From the NCBI GenBank assembly GCA_025617375.2, contig JAMYGW020000002.1, forward strand, positions 806,001 to 870,000: 64,000 nt of DNA. The letters are read 5' to 3'. The position numbers and the translations under genes are program-made. Under the pieces are notes generated by a model. It was not told where the DNA came from and did not search any database. It was given only the letters and a program-made list of their open reading frames with translations. Positions 33,669 to 44,648 of this stretch are shown piece by piece. The DNA is from Acarospora socialis (lineage: Eukaryota > Ascomycota > Lecanoromycetes > Acarosporales > Acarosporaceae). Each line of letters opens with the position of its first letter. Positions within the stretch are counted from its first letter, which is position 1.

Positions 33669-35759
33669 TTACGTCTCGTCTCCGCCATCCGTACCCGCCA
33701 CCTCCCTCGCGATCCGCATCTCCCTGATCCCAAGGCCCAGGTTATCCGCATAACCCCCGAACGCCTCCAACAGTTCCTTTAAGCCACTTCGCAAACTCGA
33801 AATCACCATGTCCACCTCCTCGATCTTCCTCCCTCCTTTCTCTTCGTGGAACTCGACATCCGTCCAATGGACCGGAATATTCTGCTTGAAAGCTTCCAGA
33901 TTCGAAATCGTGCTCGTGAAGGTGCGGATAATGACCGGTACGTCGGTCTGAACCTTCCCGTACGAGTCCTCGGTCAAGCTACTGATCGCCAAGCGTGTTA
34001 GAGAATCTATAGCGTCGATGATGACGCTGAGCTGGCTGTACGGTGTGCCTAGGACGACGGCGCAGGCACGGCGGCGGAGAGTTTGACGGAAAGGTTGGCC
34101 GAAAGGCGAGCGGAGGAATTGCATGAGGTAGGAATTGTATGTGGCTCGGAGGCCAGAGGGGGAGATGGCTTGTTGTTGTTCTTGGGTAAGGACTTTGTCT
34201 TTTGCAGACCCGAGGTATTTCTTCGCGAGAGAGCTTTGTGGAATTGAGGGAAGTTTGGAGTTAGGTGCTTGGCCGTAGGCTTTGGTTATGGTGCCTACGT
34301 TCGCTTCAGCCATTTCGAGCTTGGATGATGGTGGAGGCGGTTTGGTGAAGATGTTGTCCTGTTTCAGAGGTGTGGATATCCGGGGGAGAGACTGTATGTT
34401 ATTTGGTTGTGGTTGAGTCTGCTGTGCAGTTGCTGGGGGCTTTTGGTACTCTGCAATGCGAGTGTTCATCCCTTGGATGACATCTAGACAGGCGTTTAGG
34501 ACCTGCGTCCACATAGGGCCGCCTCTGCGATCGATGTCTTCGAAGAACAGTTGTCGGCGTTGAGTGAATCGCTGACTAATATGGACCAATTCCCAGAATG
34601 CAAATGTCTGCATGGTGATCAGCATTTGCAGTGTTAAAAACAAGGGAAAACAAACTCTCGGGACCTCCTTCTTCGCCTTCAACCCTGTTAGGAGACTTCC
34701 GTTTGGATCCCTGGAATCCGCTGTCAAAGGCCTTTCCATCTTCAGTGGTTCTTGTGCCACATAGGCTTCGAAGGTGGCATTTGAGATTTCCCACAAAACT
34801 ATGAGAAGAAAGCTTGACGTGATCGAACGGAACAATATAGAAATGTGGTAAGGCGGCACCTTTGGCGGATCCATGGATTTAGGTATGTTCCAGAACATCC
34901 TGGCAAAAAACATTGACCAGCTCCATACCATCCGCCTGATAAACATGCTGTAGGCTATTGGTCCAAGGACAATGATCAAGAGAGCTCTCGGGATTGCTCG
35001 TTGCAACAGGGAGGGGAGACGTGTCCTCAACTGCACCAGAGGCGGCACAACAATATGAGAAGGCTGATCTGAGGCGCTCTCAGATTGGGTCTGCCTAACT
35101 GGGAGATGAACCCGGTCATAGTCATAGTAGAGATGAAGACATGACTGGATTAGAGCGAGCGTCACAAAGATGCTCCGAAGATAAATAGGCTTCTCATTCA
35201 GCCGAGGTCGCTCGTATGACCTAGGTCTAGATTAGCCCGTGCGTCTCAAGCACTCCCTACTAATGGGTTACTACTCACTTCCCCTCGACTACCCAGTTCA
35301 GGTTGGCACTTTTCGGTTGCGACCATACATACACCTCACTGAACCACCATGCTGAGAAGAGATACCATACTAGGGTCTGCGCGGTGTTGAATCGAAGAGA
35401 GTACTGAGTGAAGGTCTGAAACGGGGAGTCGGCTGCTCTGGCTCCGAGGTGCAGCTGAGCAACTCGAAGAATGAAAATGGCGAGGCATGGGATGAAGAGT
35501 AATAGCGTTCGAATGCCAGCACGCCCAATAGGAAACCACCACCATATGACTATAGACCATCGTGAACAGTCAGTAAATCTCTTCAGTCTGCTCAATTTGG
35601 AGGCGAGGCGATGGTATTCGTACAAGATGACCTGTCTCCGATCAATACTGCTTCCGCATAACAAGCAAGTAGCGTTACACCAGCCGCTGTCGTGAACCTC
35701 CTGTGTAAGGCTGGAGTCAAGAATTCCCTATAAAGCCTGATCCGCATTGAGCTCGCCAT
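33669..35759 (-). CDS. NDC1: nucleoporin NDC1, pore membrane ring
   Basis: Three exons, 35624-35759, 35279-35549 and 33669-35226, are phase-compatible and encode 654 residues. The start MASSMRIRLYREFLTPALHR is followed by about six membrane helices, including FPIGRAGIRTLLLFIPCLAI, AWWFSEVYVW, RPRLNEKPIYLR and HLYYDYDRV, typical of Ndc1. A soluble C-terminal half follows. The donor at 35623 was chosen over a closer GT at 35631 because only it gives the conserved RSSFIWWWFP in phase. Ndc1 anchors the nuclear pore complex and the spindle pole body in the nuclear envelope. The stop lies only 79 bp from the end of ELP1, which converges on it. Confidence 0.92.
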
Positions 35760-36121
35760 GTTGAGATCCTGGTACGCGTGGACCTGAAGTGGGCGCGAAT
35801 AATCACAAGGAAAGAACAGGAGACCACATAGTGGAACACTCGCCCAAACAAAGTATTATTCTACTTCGAAGAGTTGTTAGGAGTCCCACGACGCATCAAA
35901 ACAATCACCAAAACTTTGACGGAAGAAGCCGCTGCAAGGCACACGCCTTGCGGGCCGTCGGACTAGCGTGTGAGCACGAGTACGAGTACGTCAGCCTCAA
36001 CCCGTTCAAGAGGGATCAACAAGCTAGAGCATACCTTAAGCATCGTCACAACTTTCTGAAACGGTAATCAGCATCTCACATATACTGCAGCATTCGGTGC
36101 GACCAACGATACTGCGTCGAG
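35760..36121. promoter_or_regulatory. divergent promoter, NDC1 and PEP12-like syntaxin
   Basis: This is 362 bp between divergent start codons, with no gene in it and no clear core promoter motif. Confidence 0.55.
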
Positions 36122-37065
36122 ATGTCTTTCGACCGGTTATCGTCACTGGAGGCGCAGCCTACCACGATGCGCCGAAGTGACGACCCTCAGTATAGCGATG
36201 ACCCCGAATTCCGACAACTCTCAGAATTACTCTCGAACCAGCTATTTACACTCACCTCGAATATATCGCGCTTGTCAAATCAACTCGCTTTGTTAGGAAC
36301 GAAGCGGGACACGGAGAGGGTTCGGGAGCGGGTACATGATCTCTTGGAGGAGTCAAGAGACGGCTTCAAAGAGGTCGGGGAGGGCATCAAGCGGATTCAG
36401 ACTTGGGAGGACGTCAGCGTATGCTCCACATGTCCTTGTTTGTTCTGCTGAGACCCGGCCGGTAGCCTCGTAGGCATGGCAACATGATACAGGGTGCCCA
36501 AATACAAAGGCATAGCAGCACATACTAACAGCTGTCCATGTAGCCCTCCCAGAAATACACCCAGCAAAAGCTCTCACGCGAGTTCAAGGCCTCACTCGAG
36601 GAGTTTCAGATCGTCCAGCGACTGGCACTCGAGAAACAACGGGCTTCTGCCACTGCTGCCCGGGCCGCCTTGGACGAGCAAGCAAACTCTCCCTCTGGCC
36701 AGCAATCCGGTGGCCAAGAGCAGCTACAAGAGCAAGAACAGCTCCGGCTTGCCTCACAGGACGAAGTTGATTTTCAAGACTCTCTCATCGTTGAACGCGA
36801 AGCCGAGATCCGGAACATCGAGCAAAGCGTTGGGGAGTTAAATGAGCTGTTCCGAGACGTTGCTCACATCGTACACGAGCAAGGGGATCAGTTGGATCTC
36901 ATCAGTGCAAATGTGGACAACACCAGGATGGATACACAAGGCGCGGATCTCGAACTGCGGAGCGCGAGTCGCTACCAGAAGAACGCAAGAGGAAAGGCAT
37001 GCTGTTTGTTGTTGATCTTGGCGATTGTATTGATTATCGTTGTACTGGCGGTTGTGCTTGGGTGA
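36122..37065 (+). CDS. endosomal/vacuolar t-SNARE, PEP12/syntaxin-7 type
   Basis: Exon 1 (36122-36412) and exon 2 (36544-37065) join in phase to 270 residues. The N-terminal Habc-type helices (QLSELLSNQLFTLTSNISRL) are followed by a Gln-rich linker. The SNARE motif (about 175-235) carries the ionic-layer Gln within RDVAHIVHEQGDQLDLI, marking it a Qa-SNARE. A C-terminal membrane anchor (CCLLLILAIVLIIVVLAVVL) ends one residue before the stop. Such syntaxins drive Golgi-to-endosome and endosome-to-vacuole fusion. Pep12 and Vam3 are hard to separate in filamentous fungi, so no single symbol is assigned. Confidence 0.9.
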
Positions 37066-37301
37066 GGTTTCATATCGAAACTATGCTAGGGCTTGGAGTC
37101 ACATCCGGAGTACCTTGCAGTAAAGAGGACGCGGCGTTAGGGGACTTGGAGGTCATCCTAGTATTCACTGTATCTTCTGTACACCAAGAAGCACTTTATA
37201 AACCACCTAGAAACACCGTCTGCGATGATGCTGAACGCCAGTCGCCTCACCGGCATGCCCTTGGACAAACGCTACTCTCCCGACAGAACCAAACACCGAC
37301 A

Positions 37302-38105
37302 TCAAAACCCGAGAACCTTTCCTACCCTCATCTTCCACCCCTCCCAACTATTCAGCTTCGGCCTCACATCCAGGTAAAAGTTCAGACTCTTCCCCTTTTT
37401 CCCCTCATCCTTCCCAGCGTAGAAATCAATTACATACTCAACCTTCGTTCCACACCTATCCACCACCCAATCATGCCTATCAAAGGGCGGGTGGTACCCC
37501 AGGAGCGAATTAAACCTCGCTTTCGGCGACATGGACGTGCTCAACCCGGAAAAGGAATCTAGCTTCGGCCCGCCACAAGATTCAGCGCCCCGCCCTCGCT
37601 CCCAAGACTTTATTTCCATCCAAGCCCGCTCATTGACAGCGTTGTGGATAGGCACGATAGAGCGCATATCCTCGACTTTAGGATCGTAGTTCTTGCGGCG
37701 CATGGCGTCGAAGAACATCTTTTCCGATGGGTATATCCAGTTCCCAGTTCTGGAATCCGAGCCCGTATCTCTTTCGCTATTCGCAGGTTTCGAGTTTGGA
37801 TCTGGCGTTCTTCTGCTAGGTGGTGATGAGGGGTCGGTTCGTGGTATGGTGCTGATCTCGCGGTCGTTGGCTAAAGCCCCGGCTTTGGAGATTCCTGGGA
37901 TCAGAAATGGGAGCCGTGGACGTTCTGTGGGGAGACTTTGGTCCATGTTTGAAGAATCACAGCTTTCGCCGGCCGCTGCGGTGAATGTGAGAGGGGCCGC
38001 CTCGGCGGCTTGTCTGGCTTCTCGAGATTTCTTGAGCCATGCGGCGCGCGCGGTGTGGTCGACAGGACATGCGTCTGCGGAGCTGTTGTCGGCGCTGTTC
38101 GCCAT
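37302..38105 (-). CDS. CYC3: cytochrome c heme lyase (holocytochrome c synthase)
   Basis: A single exon of 267 residues. The N-terminal CP heme-regulatory motif (CPVDHT, residues ~13-18) is followed by a linker and the HCCS core NWIYPSEKMFFDAMRRKNYD. Next come VPIHNAVNERAWMEIKSWE, containing the heme-binding His, and HPPFDRHDWVVDRCG with YVIDFYAG. The enzyme attaches heme covalently to apocytochrome c at the mitochondrial inner membrane. The sequence looks intact. The fungal c1-specific paralogue CYT2 is the main alternative; its separation needs a tree. Confidence 0.93.
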   Translation of the reverse strand: MANSADNSSADACPVDHTARAAWLKKSREARQAAEAAPLTFTAAAGESCDSSNMDQSLPTERPRLPFLIPGISKAGALANDREISTIPRTDPSSPPSRRTPDPNSKPANSERDTGSDSRTGNWIYPSEKMFFDAMRRKNYDPKVEDMRSIVPIHNAVNERAWMEIKSWERGRGAESCGGPKLDSFSGLSTSMSPKARFNSLLGYHPPFDRHDWVVDRCGTKVEYVIDFYAGKDEGKKGKSLNFYLDVRPKLNSWEGWKMRVGKVLGF

Positions 38106-38342
38106 GGTCTATACTGTGCGATTGTTCCACGCGCAGTCTGAGAAGATGTATTGTGTAGGTTGGCTCGGAATAGCCAGCCACGCTAGCATATCCATTTGAT
38201 GATGCAGGGTAAAGAAGCTTGGACCATTCTATGGAAATCGCCGGTCCGCTTCATCATGGTCCGAGCTTCCTCCTCCGCAAAAGTGCTCCAGTCAACGCCT
38301 AAAAGCTCCATTTATAACAAACGTCTTTATTTGTCAAACAAG

Positions 38343-39585
38343 ATGGCGGACAAGGAGATATACAGAGCTAGTACGACAGCTCCTGTCAATATAGCAGTCA
38401 TCAAGTGCTTTATGTGCCCCAAGTGTATGTCTAGTCCCACTAATCCATCACCCATACAGATACTGGGGAAAACGCGACCCAACCCTCAACCTGCCGACGA
38501 ACTCCTCCCTCTCCGTCACCCTCTCCCAACAAGACCTCCGCACCCACACGACAGCATCCTGCTCTCCAACCTTCACGCCGCCTGACACTCTTTTCCTAAA
38601 CTCCCAGCCGCAAGATGTCTCCGGCGCTCGAACGCAAGCCTGCTTTCGAGAGCTGCGATCCCTCCGACAAGACCTCGAGAAGAACGACCCATCCTTACCT
38701 CCACTCTCAACATACCCCGTCCGCATCGTATCCGAAAACAATTTCCCCACCGCCGCCGGTCTCGCCAGCAGCGCCGCCGGCTTCGCAGCTTTCGTACGCG
38801 CAATTGCCGACCTCTACCAACTCCCCGCCTCGCCCACAGAATTAAGCCGAATAGCCCGGCAAGGCTCCGGCTCTGCATGCCGCAGCCTATTCGGTGGCTA
38901 CGTAGCCTGGAACAAAGGCGATGACCCGTCCGGAAGCGACAGTGTTGCGGTCCAGGTGGCGCCGGCATCGCATTGGCCGTCGATGCGGGCGTTGATTCTC
39001 GTCGCGAGCGCCGCGAAGAAAGACGTCTCCAGTACGGCAGGCATGCAGACGACGGTGAAGACGAGCACGCTCTTCCGAACCCGCGCTAATGACATTGTGC
39101 CAAAACGCATGGCGGATATGGAGGCGGCGATTAAGGGGAGGGATTTCGGGACGTTTGCGAGGATCACTATGCGCGAGAGCAATAATTTTCATGCTACATG
39201 CTTGGATACGGAGCCGCCGATTTTCTATCTCAATGATGTCTCTCGCGCTGCGATTCGGGTCGTGGAAGCTATTAATGCCGCTGCCGGCGAGACGATCGCG
39301 GCGTATACGTTTGACGCGGGCCCGAATGCGGTCATTTACTACCTCACTAATAACAAGGATAGGGTAGCAGGGACGTTCAAGGCCGTGTTAGGGAGCAAGG
39401 AAGGCTGGGAAGGAGTGTCCGGCAAGGAGGTTGATGTGGAGAAGAGGGTGACAGGGATTGACGAGAAGCCGTTGAGCGTGCTGGCTGAGGGCGTCAGTAG
39501 GGTGATCATGACGGGTGTTGGTGACGGACCTGTTAGCGTCGAAGATCACCTGGTAGGCGAGGATGGGGAGACAGTGAAGCGTTAG
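38343..39585 (+). CDS. MVD1: mevalonate diphosphate decarboxylase
   Basis: Exon 1 (38343-38404) and exon 2 (38460-39585) join in phase to 395 residues. The start ASTTAPVNIAVIKYWGKRD is the family hallmark. The GHMP phosphate loop SENNFPTAAGLASSAAGFAA follows, and then ARQGSGSACRSLFGGYVAW with the conserved Ser/Asp region. The AYTFDAGPNAV motif lies near residue 300. It converts mevalonate diphosphate to isopentenyl diphosphate, feeding ergosterol synthesis. The intron within VIKYW is placed as in other fungal MVD1 genes. It is divergent from CYC3 over 237 bp. Confidence 0.96.
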
Positions 39586-39689
39586 ACCAGAGAGTGCTGG
39601 AAGCTGCCTATTTGCATGCTTGAAAGGCTATAGCCGTAGAATCACAGTAAAGGGATGCAGAGAACAGTAGCCCCATGGTGCAACGAGTC

Positions 39690-40870
39690 CAATTGAATCG
39701 TCAGATACTCCTCGTCAAACCTTTCAAAAATGTCTTTCCAAAATGAGAAAAGATAAAGCATATTAACCTCCGAAAACCCTATCAGAGAGGGAAAACGTAC
39801 AGACCAGCCTATAGTCTCGCCCAGCAGCGCTCCAGTGAATGAACCCATCATCGAGCGGCGATGATGAATCAATACTACCTAAAGTGCCAGAGCTTGGGGA
39901 GTGTTCCCGTCATAGACGTTCGACGAACATCTTCCCAACTTCCACACTGGGCTAGAGAGAGAATCTCATCATGGTGATGATTCTGATGATGAGGAAAACT
40001 ATAGACCACTCCACATCATGAGGAAGAAGAGGAGCACTCCTCTTCCTAAGATGGTCCACGAAGATCTTCAAAAACCCTCTACATCGGGTTAGAGGATTAA
40101 ACACAAACAGGTCAACCTCATCATGCATCAACGATGGGTTTGATGATGAACAGACTGTAGAGAATCTCAAGGAGCACTCCCCTCAGAGACGTTCAACATA
40201 CATGTTCAGAACCACAATCTGGGGGCTAGAGAATAGGCCTGCGCTTTGCTCTTCGAATTCCAGAAGGTATGACTCGCAGAGCACATCCCTATCGTTCCTG
40301 CAGGAATGGCTGGCTGTAAGATGAAAAGACCGAGATTTGGTGCAGACAACTATGAGATACGTGTGTCAGGGCAAATTTGGCGGTAGGTCATGCGGTTTAC
40401 CTTTGAGGGGACAGGGAAAGCAGAGGGCGTTGGGGATGCAATGGTTGAATCTGTAGAGAGATCATAGAGGAGCACTCCCCTCAGAAATACTCTCAGAAGA
40501 ATGGGGAACACTCCCTTTCCAGAGAGGTTCGACGGATATCCTCAAACCCTCCTAGATTGGGTTGTAGACAGGCGGAAAGAGACCGCGTAGCTCATCACTG
40601 CATGATGATGATGTATAAACCACGGAGTATTATCGCCAGGAAGAAAAGGAGTGCTCCCGCCAGAGACGTTCAACAGATATCTTCAAACCCTCTTGATTGG
40701 GTAAGACTACCTAGAAAGAGATGGCCGCATCATGCACTGATGATGTTGATGAATAATAAAGCTCAGGTAACTACAGTTTTCGATGTAACGTTGATGTGCG
40801 AGATGGGGAAGCACAGAGACGTTCGACGAACATCTTCCAAAACGTCCTAATCCGGTTACGGCGGAGCGAT
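39690..40870. repeat. degenerate tandem array, units about 130-160 bp
   Basis: At least six diverged units start near 39895, 40020, 40171, 40468, 40640 and 40801, with a weaker one near 39690. Each shares a block like GGAGCACTCCCCTCAGAGAC, then GTTCGACGAACATCTTC, an AAACCCTCT...TTGGGTTAGA segment, and a CATCATG/GATGATG-rich part. Stem-forming words occur, for example ATCATCG with CGATGAT at 39847-39865. One unit pair reads without stops as TFDEHLPNF...DDSDDEEN...KKRSTPLP, but the other units carry stops. It may be a decayed coding repeat or a non-coding satellite. Confidence 0.6.
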
Positions 40871-41504
40871 TGGAAACCCTATCCCTCCCCTCTCCTGCCC
40901 TTGCAGTACAACCCAGCCATTAAGGTCTTCAGATCTGATACCTCTACATAATCAAAAATATGTCTTGTGAACCAATCACTCTAAGCCGTAACTTTAGTAT
41001 TTTCAGTTACCACATCGAGCGGATGAACGTGGACGTCGTTAACCCCGACACTCGACATTCTCTCGTTCTCCTTCGGAATTAAGGTATCTGCATTCGAAGC
41101 TCAGGGCAATTAGGTCATGTAGGGTAGATTCAGAAATACACCCGGCACCTGAGAGTAGTCGTCAATGTACCTATCATGGCTCGTTATCTCCATCGGACTT
41201 TAGACGAGCGACAGCTGCCGAGATAAAAATGCCACAGATACACAAACGACACGAGATGCTGCAGGGCCAAGCGTTAGTGCGAGCTTCGCTTAGATCTGCG
41301 AAACTGGATCTGTGGAGATGATGATGGATGGACGGGAAGGGTTGGGAGTGGTGAGTGCGCCGTGGGAGACGACAAGGATTTGGCCGTAAGGCGGGAAGGG
41401 GACAGTCTTGGGAGGGGGATGTTGGCTTATCTCCGAACTCACAACGACACCACAACTCCTATCTCCCGCAACCGGGCAACCTCATGCAGAGCAGACAGCA
41501 CATG

Positions 41505-41512
41505 TATATAAG
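41505..41512 (+). promoter_or_regulatory. TATA box
   Basis: TATATAAG lies 67 bp upstream of the oxidoreductase ATG, the usual distance for a fungal TATA element with a short leader. Confidence 0.6.
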
Positions 41513-41578
41513 CAGACGCCCATCCCCCGAAGCCCTTCACGGTTCTCTAATAGGAAAAAGCACCCATAATCAAGCACA

Positions 41579-42703
41579 ATGGCCACGCACAAAGCCTACG
41601 TCCAGCCCTCGCCCTCCGCGCCTTTAGCTATTCAATCAGTCCCCACACCCCAGCCCTCAACCGGCCAAGTCTTAATCCGCGTCCTCGCCACCCCACTGCT
41701 CTCCTACACGTCCGGCGTCCTCAGCGGCGAGCTCTTCCCGCTCGTGCACCCGCTCACGCCCGGCATATCCGCCATCGGGCGGGTTGTCTCCGCCGGGCCC
41801 GACAGCACGGTCCTCAAGCCCGAGCAACTCGTCTTCTGCAACCCGACGATACGCGCGCGAGACGATGCGACTGGCGGCACGTCTATCTTGCAAGGCTGGT
41901 TTGGCGGAATGAGCGCTGAGGCGCGGAAACTGATGGATGGCGCGTGGCGGAATGGGTCGTGGGCGGAGCGCATGCTGGTGCCGACGGAGAATGTGGTACT
42001 GCTGGACGAGGGGAAACTGCTCGGGGAGCTGGGATACAGCATGCCGCAACTGTGTTGGATCAATGAGTACCTGGTGCCGTATGGTGGCTGGCTGGCTGCG
42101 GGACTGAGGCCGGGGTCAACGGCGATCGTGGCGCCTGCGTCCGGGCATTTTGGGGGTTGCGCGGTTCAAGTTGCGCTGGCGATGGGGGCGGGGAGGGTCG
42201 TGGCCGCGGGGCGGAACGCGACAAGTTTGAAGACAGTTGAGGGCCTGGATGGGAAGGGGAGGGTCAAAGCCGTGGTGCTATCCGGCGATGTGAATGCGGA
42301 TGCGCAAGCGCTGAGGCAGGCATCTCCGGCGGACAGAGGGGCCGACATCTACATCGACTTCTCGCCACCGCAGGCGGAGAACGCGACGCATCCGCAGGCT
42401 TGTATTGCTGCGTTGCGGCATGGCGGTACGGCGGTGCTGATGGGTGGCGTGAGGAGCAATCTGTCTCTGAACTATGCGCAGCTGATGATCAACAATATCA
42501 CCGTGCGGGGGAACTTCATGTATGAGCCGGACGCGCCTGTGAAGATGTTGGGGTTGTTGGAGAGTGGACTGCTCAGCTTGAAGGGGTTAAATACGACCGT
42601 TTTCGGATTCGAAGACTTGGAGGACGGGATTCAGTTCTCCGCGAAACACGTGGGTATGTCGGATTTGACCGTCTTAACGCCGGTTGCAGAGCAGCTTTCA
42701 TGA
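41579..42703 (+). CDS. medium-chain dehydrogenase/reductase (GroES/Rossmann), zinc-free type
   Basis: A single exon of 374 residues. The N-terminal GroES-like fold runs to about residue 150 (LIRVLATPLLSYTSGVLSGE, GISAIGRVVSAGPDSTVL). The Rossmann NAD(P) site APASGHFGGCAVQVALAMGA follows at about 185-205, then AGRN, and a C-terminal lid with FGFEDLEDGIQF. The usual catalytic and structural zinc cysteines of alcohol dehydrogenases are not apparent, so a quinone-oxidoreductase or enoyl-reductase-like activity is more likely; the substrate is unknown. A TATA box upstream suggests regulated expression. It stands alone with no biosynthetic neighbours, so it is not obviously part of a metabolite cluster. 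Confidence 0.82.
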   Translation: MATHKAYVQPSPSAPLAIQSVPTPQPSTGQVLIRVLATPLLSYTSGVLSGELFPLVHPLTPGISAIGRVVSAGPDSTVLKPEQLVFCNPTIRARDDATGGTSILQGWFGGMSAEARKLMDGAWRNGSWAERMLVPTENVVLLDEGKLLGELGYSMPQLCWINEYLVPYGGWLAAGLRPGSTAIVAPASGHFGGCAVQVALAMGAGRVVAAGRNATSLKTVEGLDGKGRVKAVVLSGDVNADAQALRQASPADRGADIYIDFSPPQAENATHPQACIAALRHGGTAVLMGGVRSNLSLNYAQLMINNITVRGNFMYEPDAPVKMLGLLESGLLSLKGLNTTVFGFEDLEDGIQFSAKHVGMSDLTVLTPVAEQLS

Positions 42704-44648
42704 TATCGTAGATAGGAAGCGGGTCTACAGACAATAAAGGACTTCGAGGCTTCAAATGGAAGACAACTGTGTTAGTGTAGGAAGTACAAAATAGATATAT
42801 ATGAAGATATAGCCTACGACGTAGCTGCAGGGACAAGATGAACTCCTTGTCTTGACTATGGACCCAGTTCAGGAAACTCCATCAAACTTCCGCCTTGTAA
42901 ACACACAGGAATGGTAACTAGGATTCTTGAACTGAGGGTTAGGTTGCCGATGAAACCCATCGTACTTCTGCCTTGTCGTACACGGAAGCGGTGGTTAGAC
43001 TTCCTGAGCTGAGTGTTTGAAGGTTCCAATCTGCTAGCAAGTTCGGGGAGCCAGTTCGAGGAATCACCTCAACTGTCGAGCCATGAATGGAATAATTGCC
43101 CGAGTATGTAAATGTCCTATACATCAACCCAAGTCCCAGGAATGCTCGTTTTACCAACATAGTCAGTCCTCACCTAGGGCTTCAGATACTCCCAACAGAT
43201 AAGACGGCGGAAGTCTACCACAAAGCCCGGAGACCATTGAGTAGTTCCGGAGTAAATCAGTTGGTCATCTCTAGATCTGACAAGTCCTCCATTCGTCCAG
43301 AATGAGGTCAGCGATAGTTACACATCGTCAACAAATCACGGTGGACCTTCTCGGATCGATCACTCTGAAAAGAGAAGGTGCTGGTCGTATAGGGAAGTCA
43401 GAAAGACAGGCTAATTCAATAATGACGTTTTTGGGGCCCAGTGAGGGATATACTAAGAGATAGTCCGCATTTTCTCTGAAGATCAGTGGCAATATGCCTC
43501 GATATGGGAAAAAAGCCGTCAATAACACACAGTCCGAGTCGCGGTGTGGGCCCGATTGAGAAAGCCTTGGCACTGTGGCTTTCAACATCAAGACCAGATG
43601 GGTTCGAAGTTAAACACTTCCGCTCTCCCTAACTTATAATCGATATCAAAAGAACATGACTGGTCCGCGTTCACCGCTTGGGAGTTACTACCTTACTCCG
43701 TGGCCGTCCTCGCGAATGAGAAAACGTGTGAGATGCCCGCAAATCTTCAGCCAGCCACATTTCAGTTGGGCAGAGTGCACAACGTGTGTGGAAATGACTA
43801 GTACAGTACGGCTGATGTTACATGTGGCCGCTGTCTTGACGATGATTGTTGAGAGATATGCTGTAGTCAGCGTGTGAATGAATGGCTGCAGTTATAGCGG
43901 CTGCTTTTCGCATGAGAGAAGGCAGTTCATCCACAGTACGAAGTTAAGCTGTCGAGACGTAGCTTTCCTGTTGCTTGGAAGTTGGGGCTTTGGCTGATTA
44001 CCTAAACGAGCATGGTTCGCTTCGTAGCGTCGCCTTTTACCGAAGGCATCGAAGTATATCAGCCCTAAAAGGAAATAGCTTCAAGTCTAATATTGACTGA
44101 CTGGTACGCGGCACGCACGGATTGGGACTGATCCTTTTGGTTCCCAGAACTTCGGAGTCTGGACCCATATCCCGGGTGCCTAGTTGCGTTGTGACCGGAG
44201 CTTGTCTACAGAGTACTCCAGTACCATGCTCGAAACCACATACTCGTACACTCAAGAAGCATCGCTCACTACCTCATACTCCCCTAAGGTATGCGGGTTA
44301 CGACGTAGGATAAAAGGATAGCGCGAACCTTGCAGCGGCACAGGCGACAACCATATACCTACGATATCAGTATGCGGAGGTACCGAGTCGTGTCAGACAT
44401 CGAGCTCGCGATCTCTGTCGCCAGACTAGATCATGGACCGGACATTCAGCCATGCATCTCACTGCTGGCTGAAGCCAAAATTTATTGTTCATAGCGAGTC
44501 CGAAAGATATCTGTCTACCTGCCTAGATATATAGAGATCGAACACATTTGATGTTGACCTTCTTGATCAACTCTGACCAAGTTATCCTCTTTCTTCTCGT
44601 ACTACGATACTGTCCTCTTCGTACTTTCTATGTGCAGTAGCAGTCATC
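42704..44648. other. long intergenic stretch
   Basis: A 1.95-kb gap with only short frames on either strand, none with a recognisable product or splicing pattern. It contains one diverged two-copy tandem duplication (listed separately). It marks the start of the gene-poor part of the window. Confidence 0.55.
42874..43026. repeat. two-copy tandem duplication, about 79-bp unit
   Basis: The stretch from 42874 (GAAACTCCATCAAACTTCCG) is repeated from about 42953 (GAAACCCATCGTACTTCTG). Shared features in the same order are GCCTTGT, ACAC.GGAA, GGT.ACTAGGA/GGTTAGACT, TTCCTGA.CTGAG and a final AGGTT. Identity is clear but well below 90 percent by eye, so the duplication is old. Confidence 0.6.

Larger units (their letters stand above)
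39586..41578. other. long intergenic stretch with a decayed repeat array
   Basis: This nearly 2-kb gap has no supported gene. The 39.69-40.87 kb part holds the diverged tandem units listed separately. The rest (40.87-41.58 kb) shows nothing recognisable apart from the TATA-like box before the next gene. Confidence 0.6.

Noticed and set aside
39690-40870. C/D-box snoRNA cluster
   Set aside because: ATGATGA-like words exist, but units resemble each other throughout and lack convincing paired D boxes and guide sequences; kept only as a hypothesis under the array.
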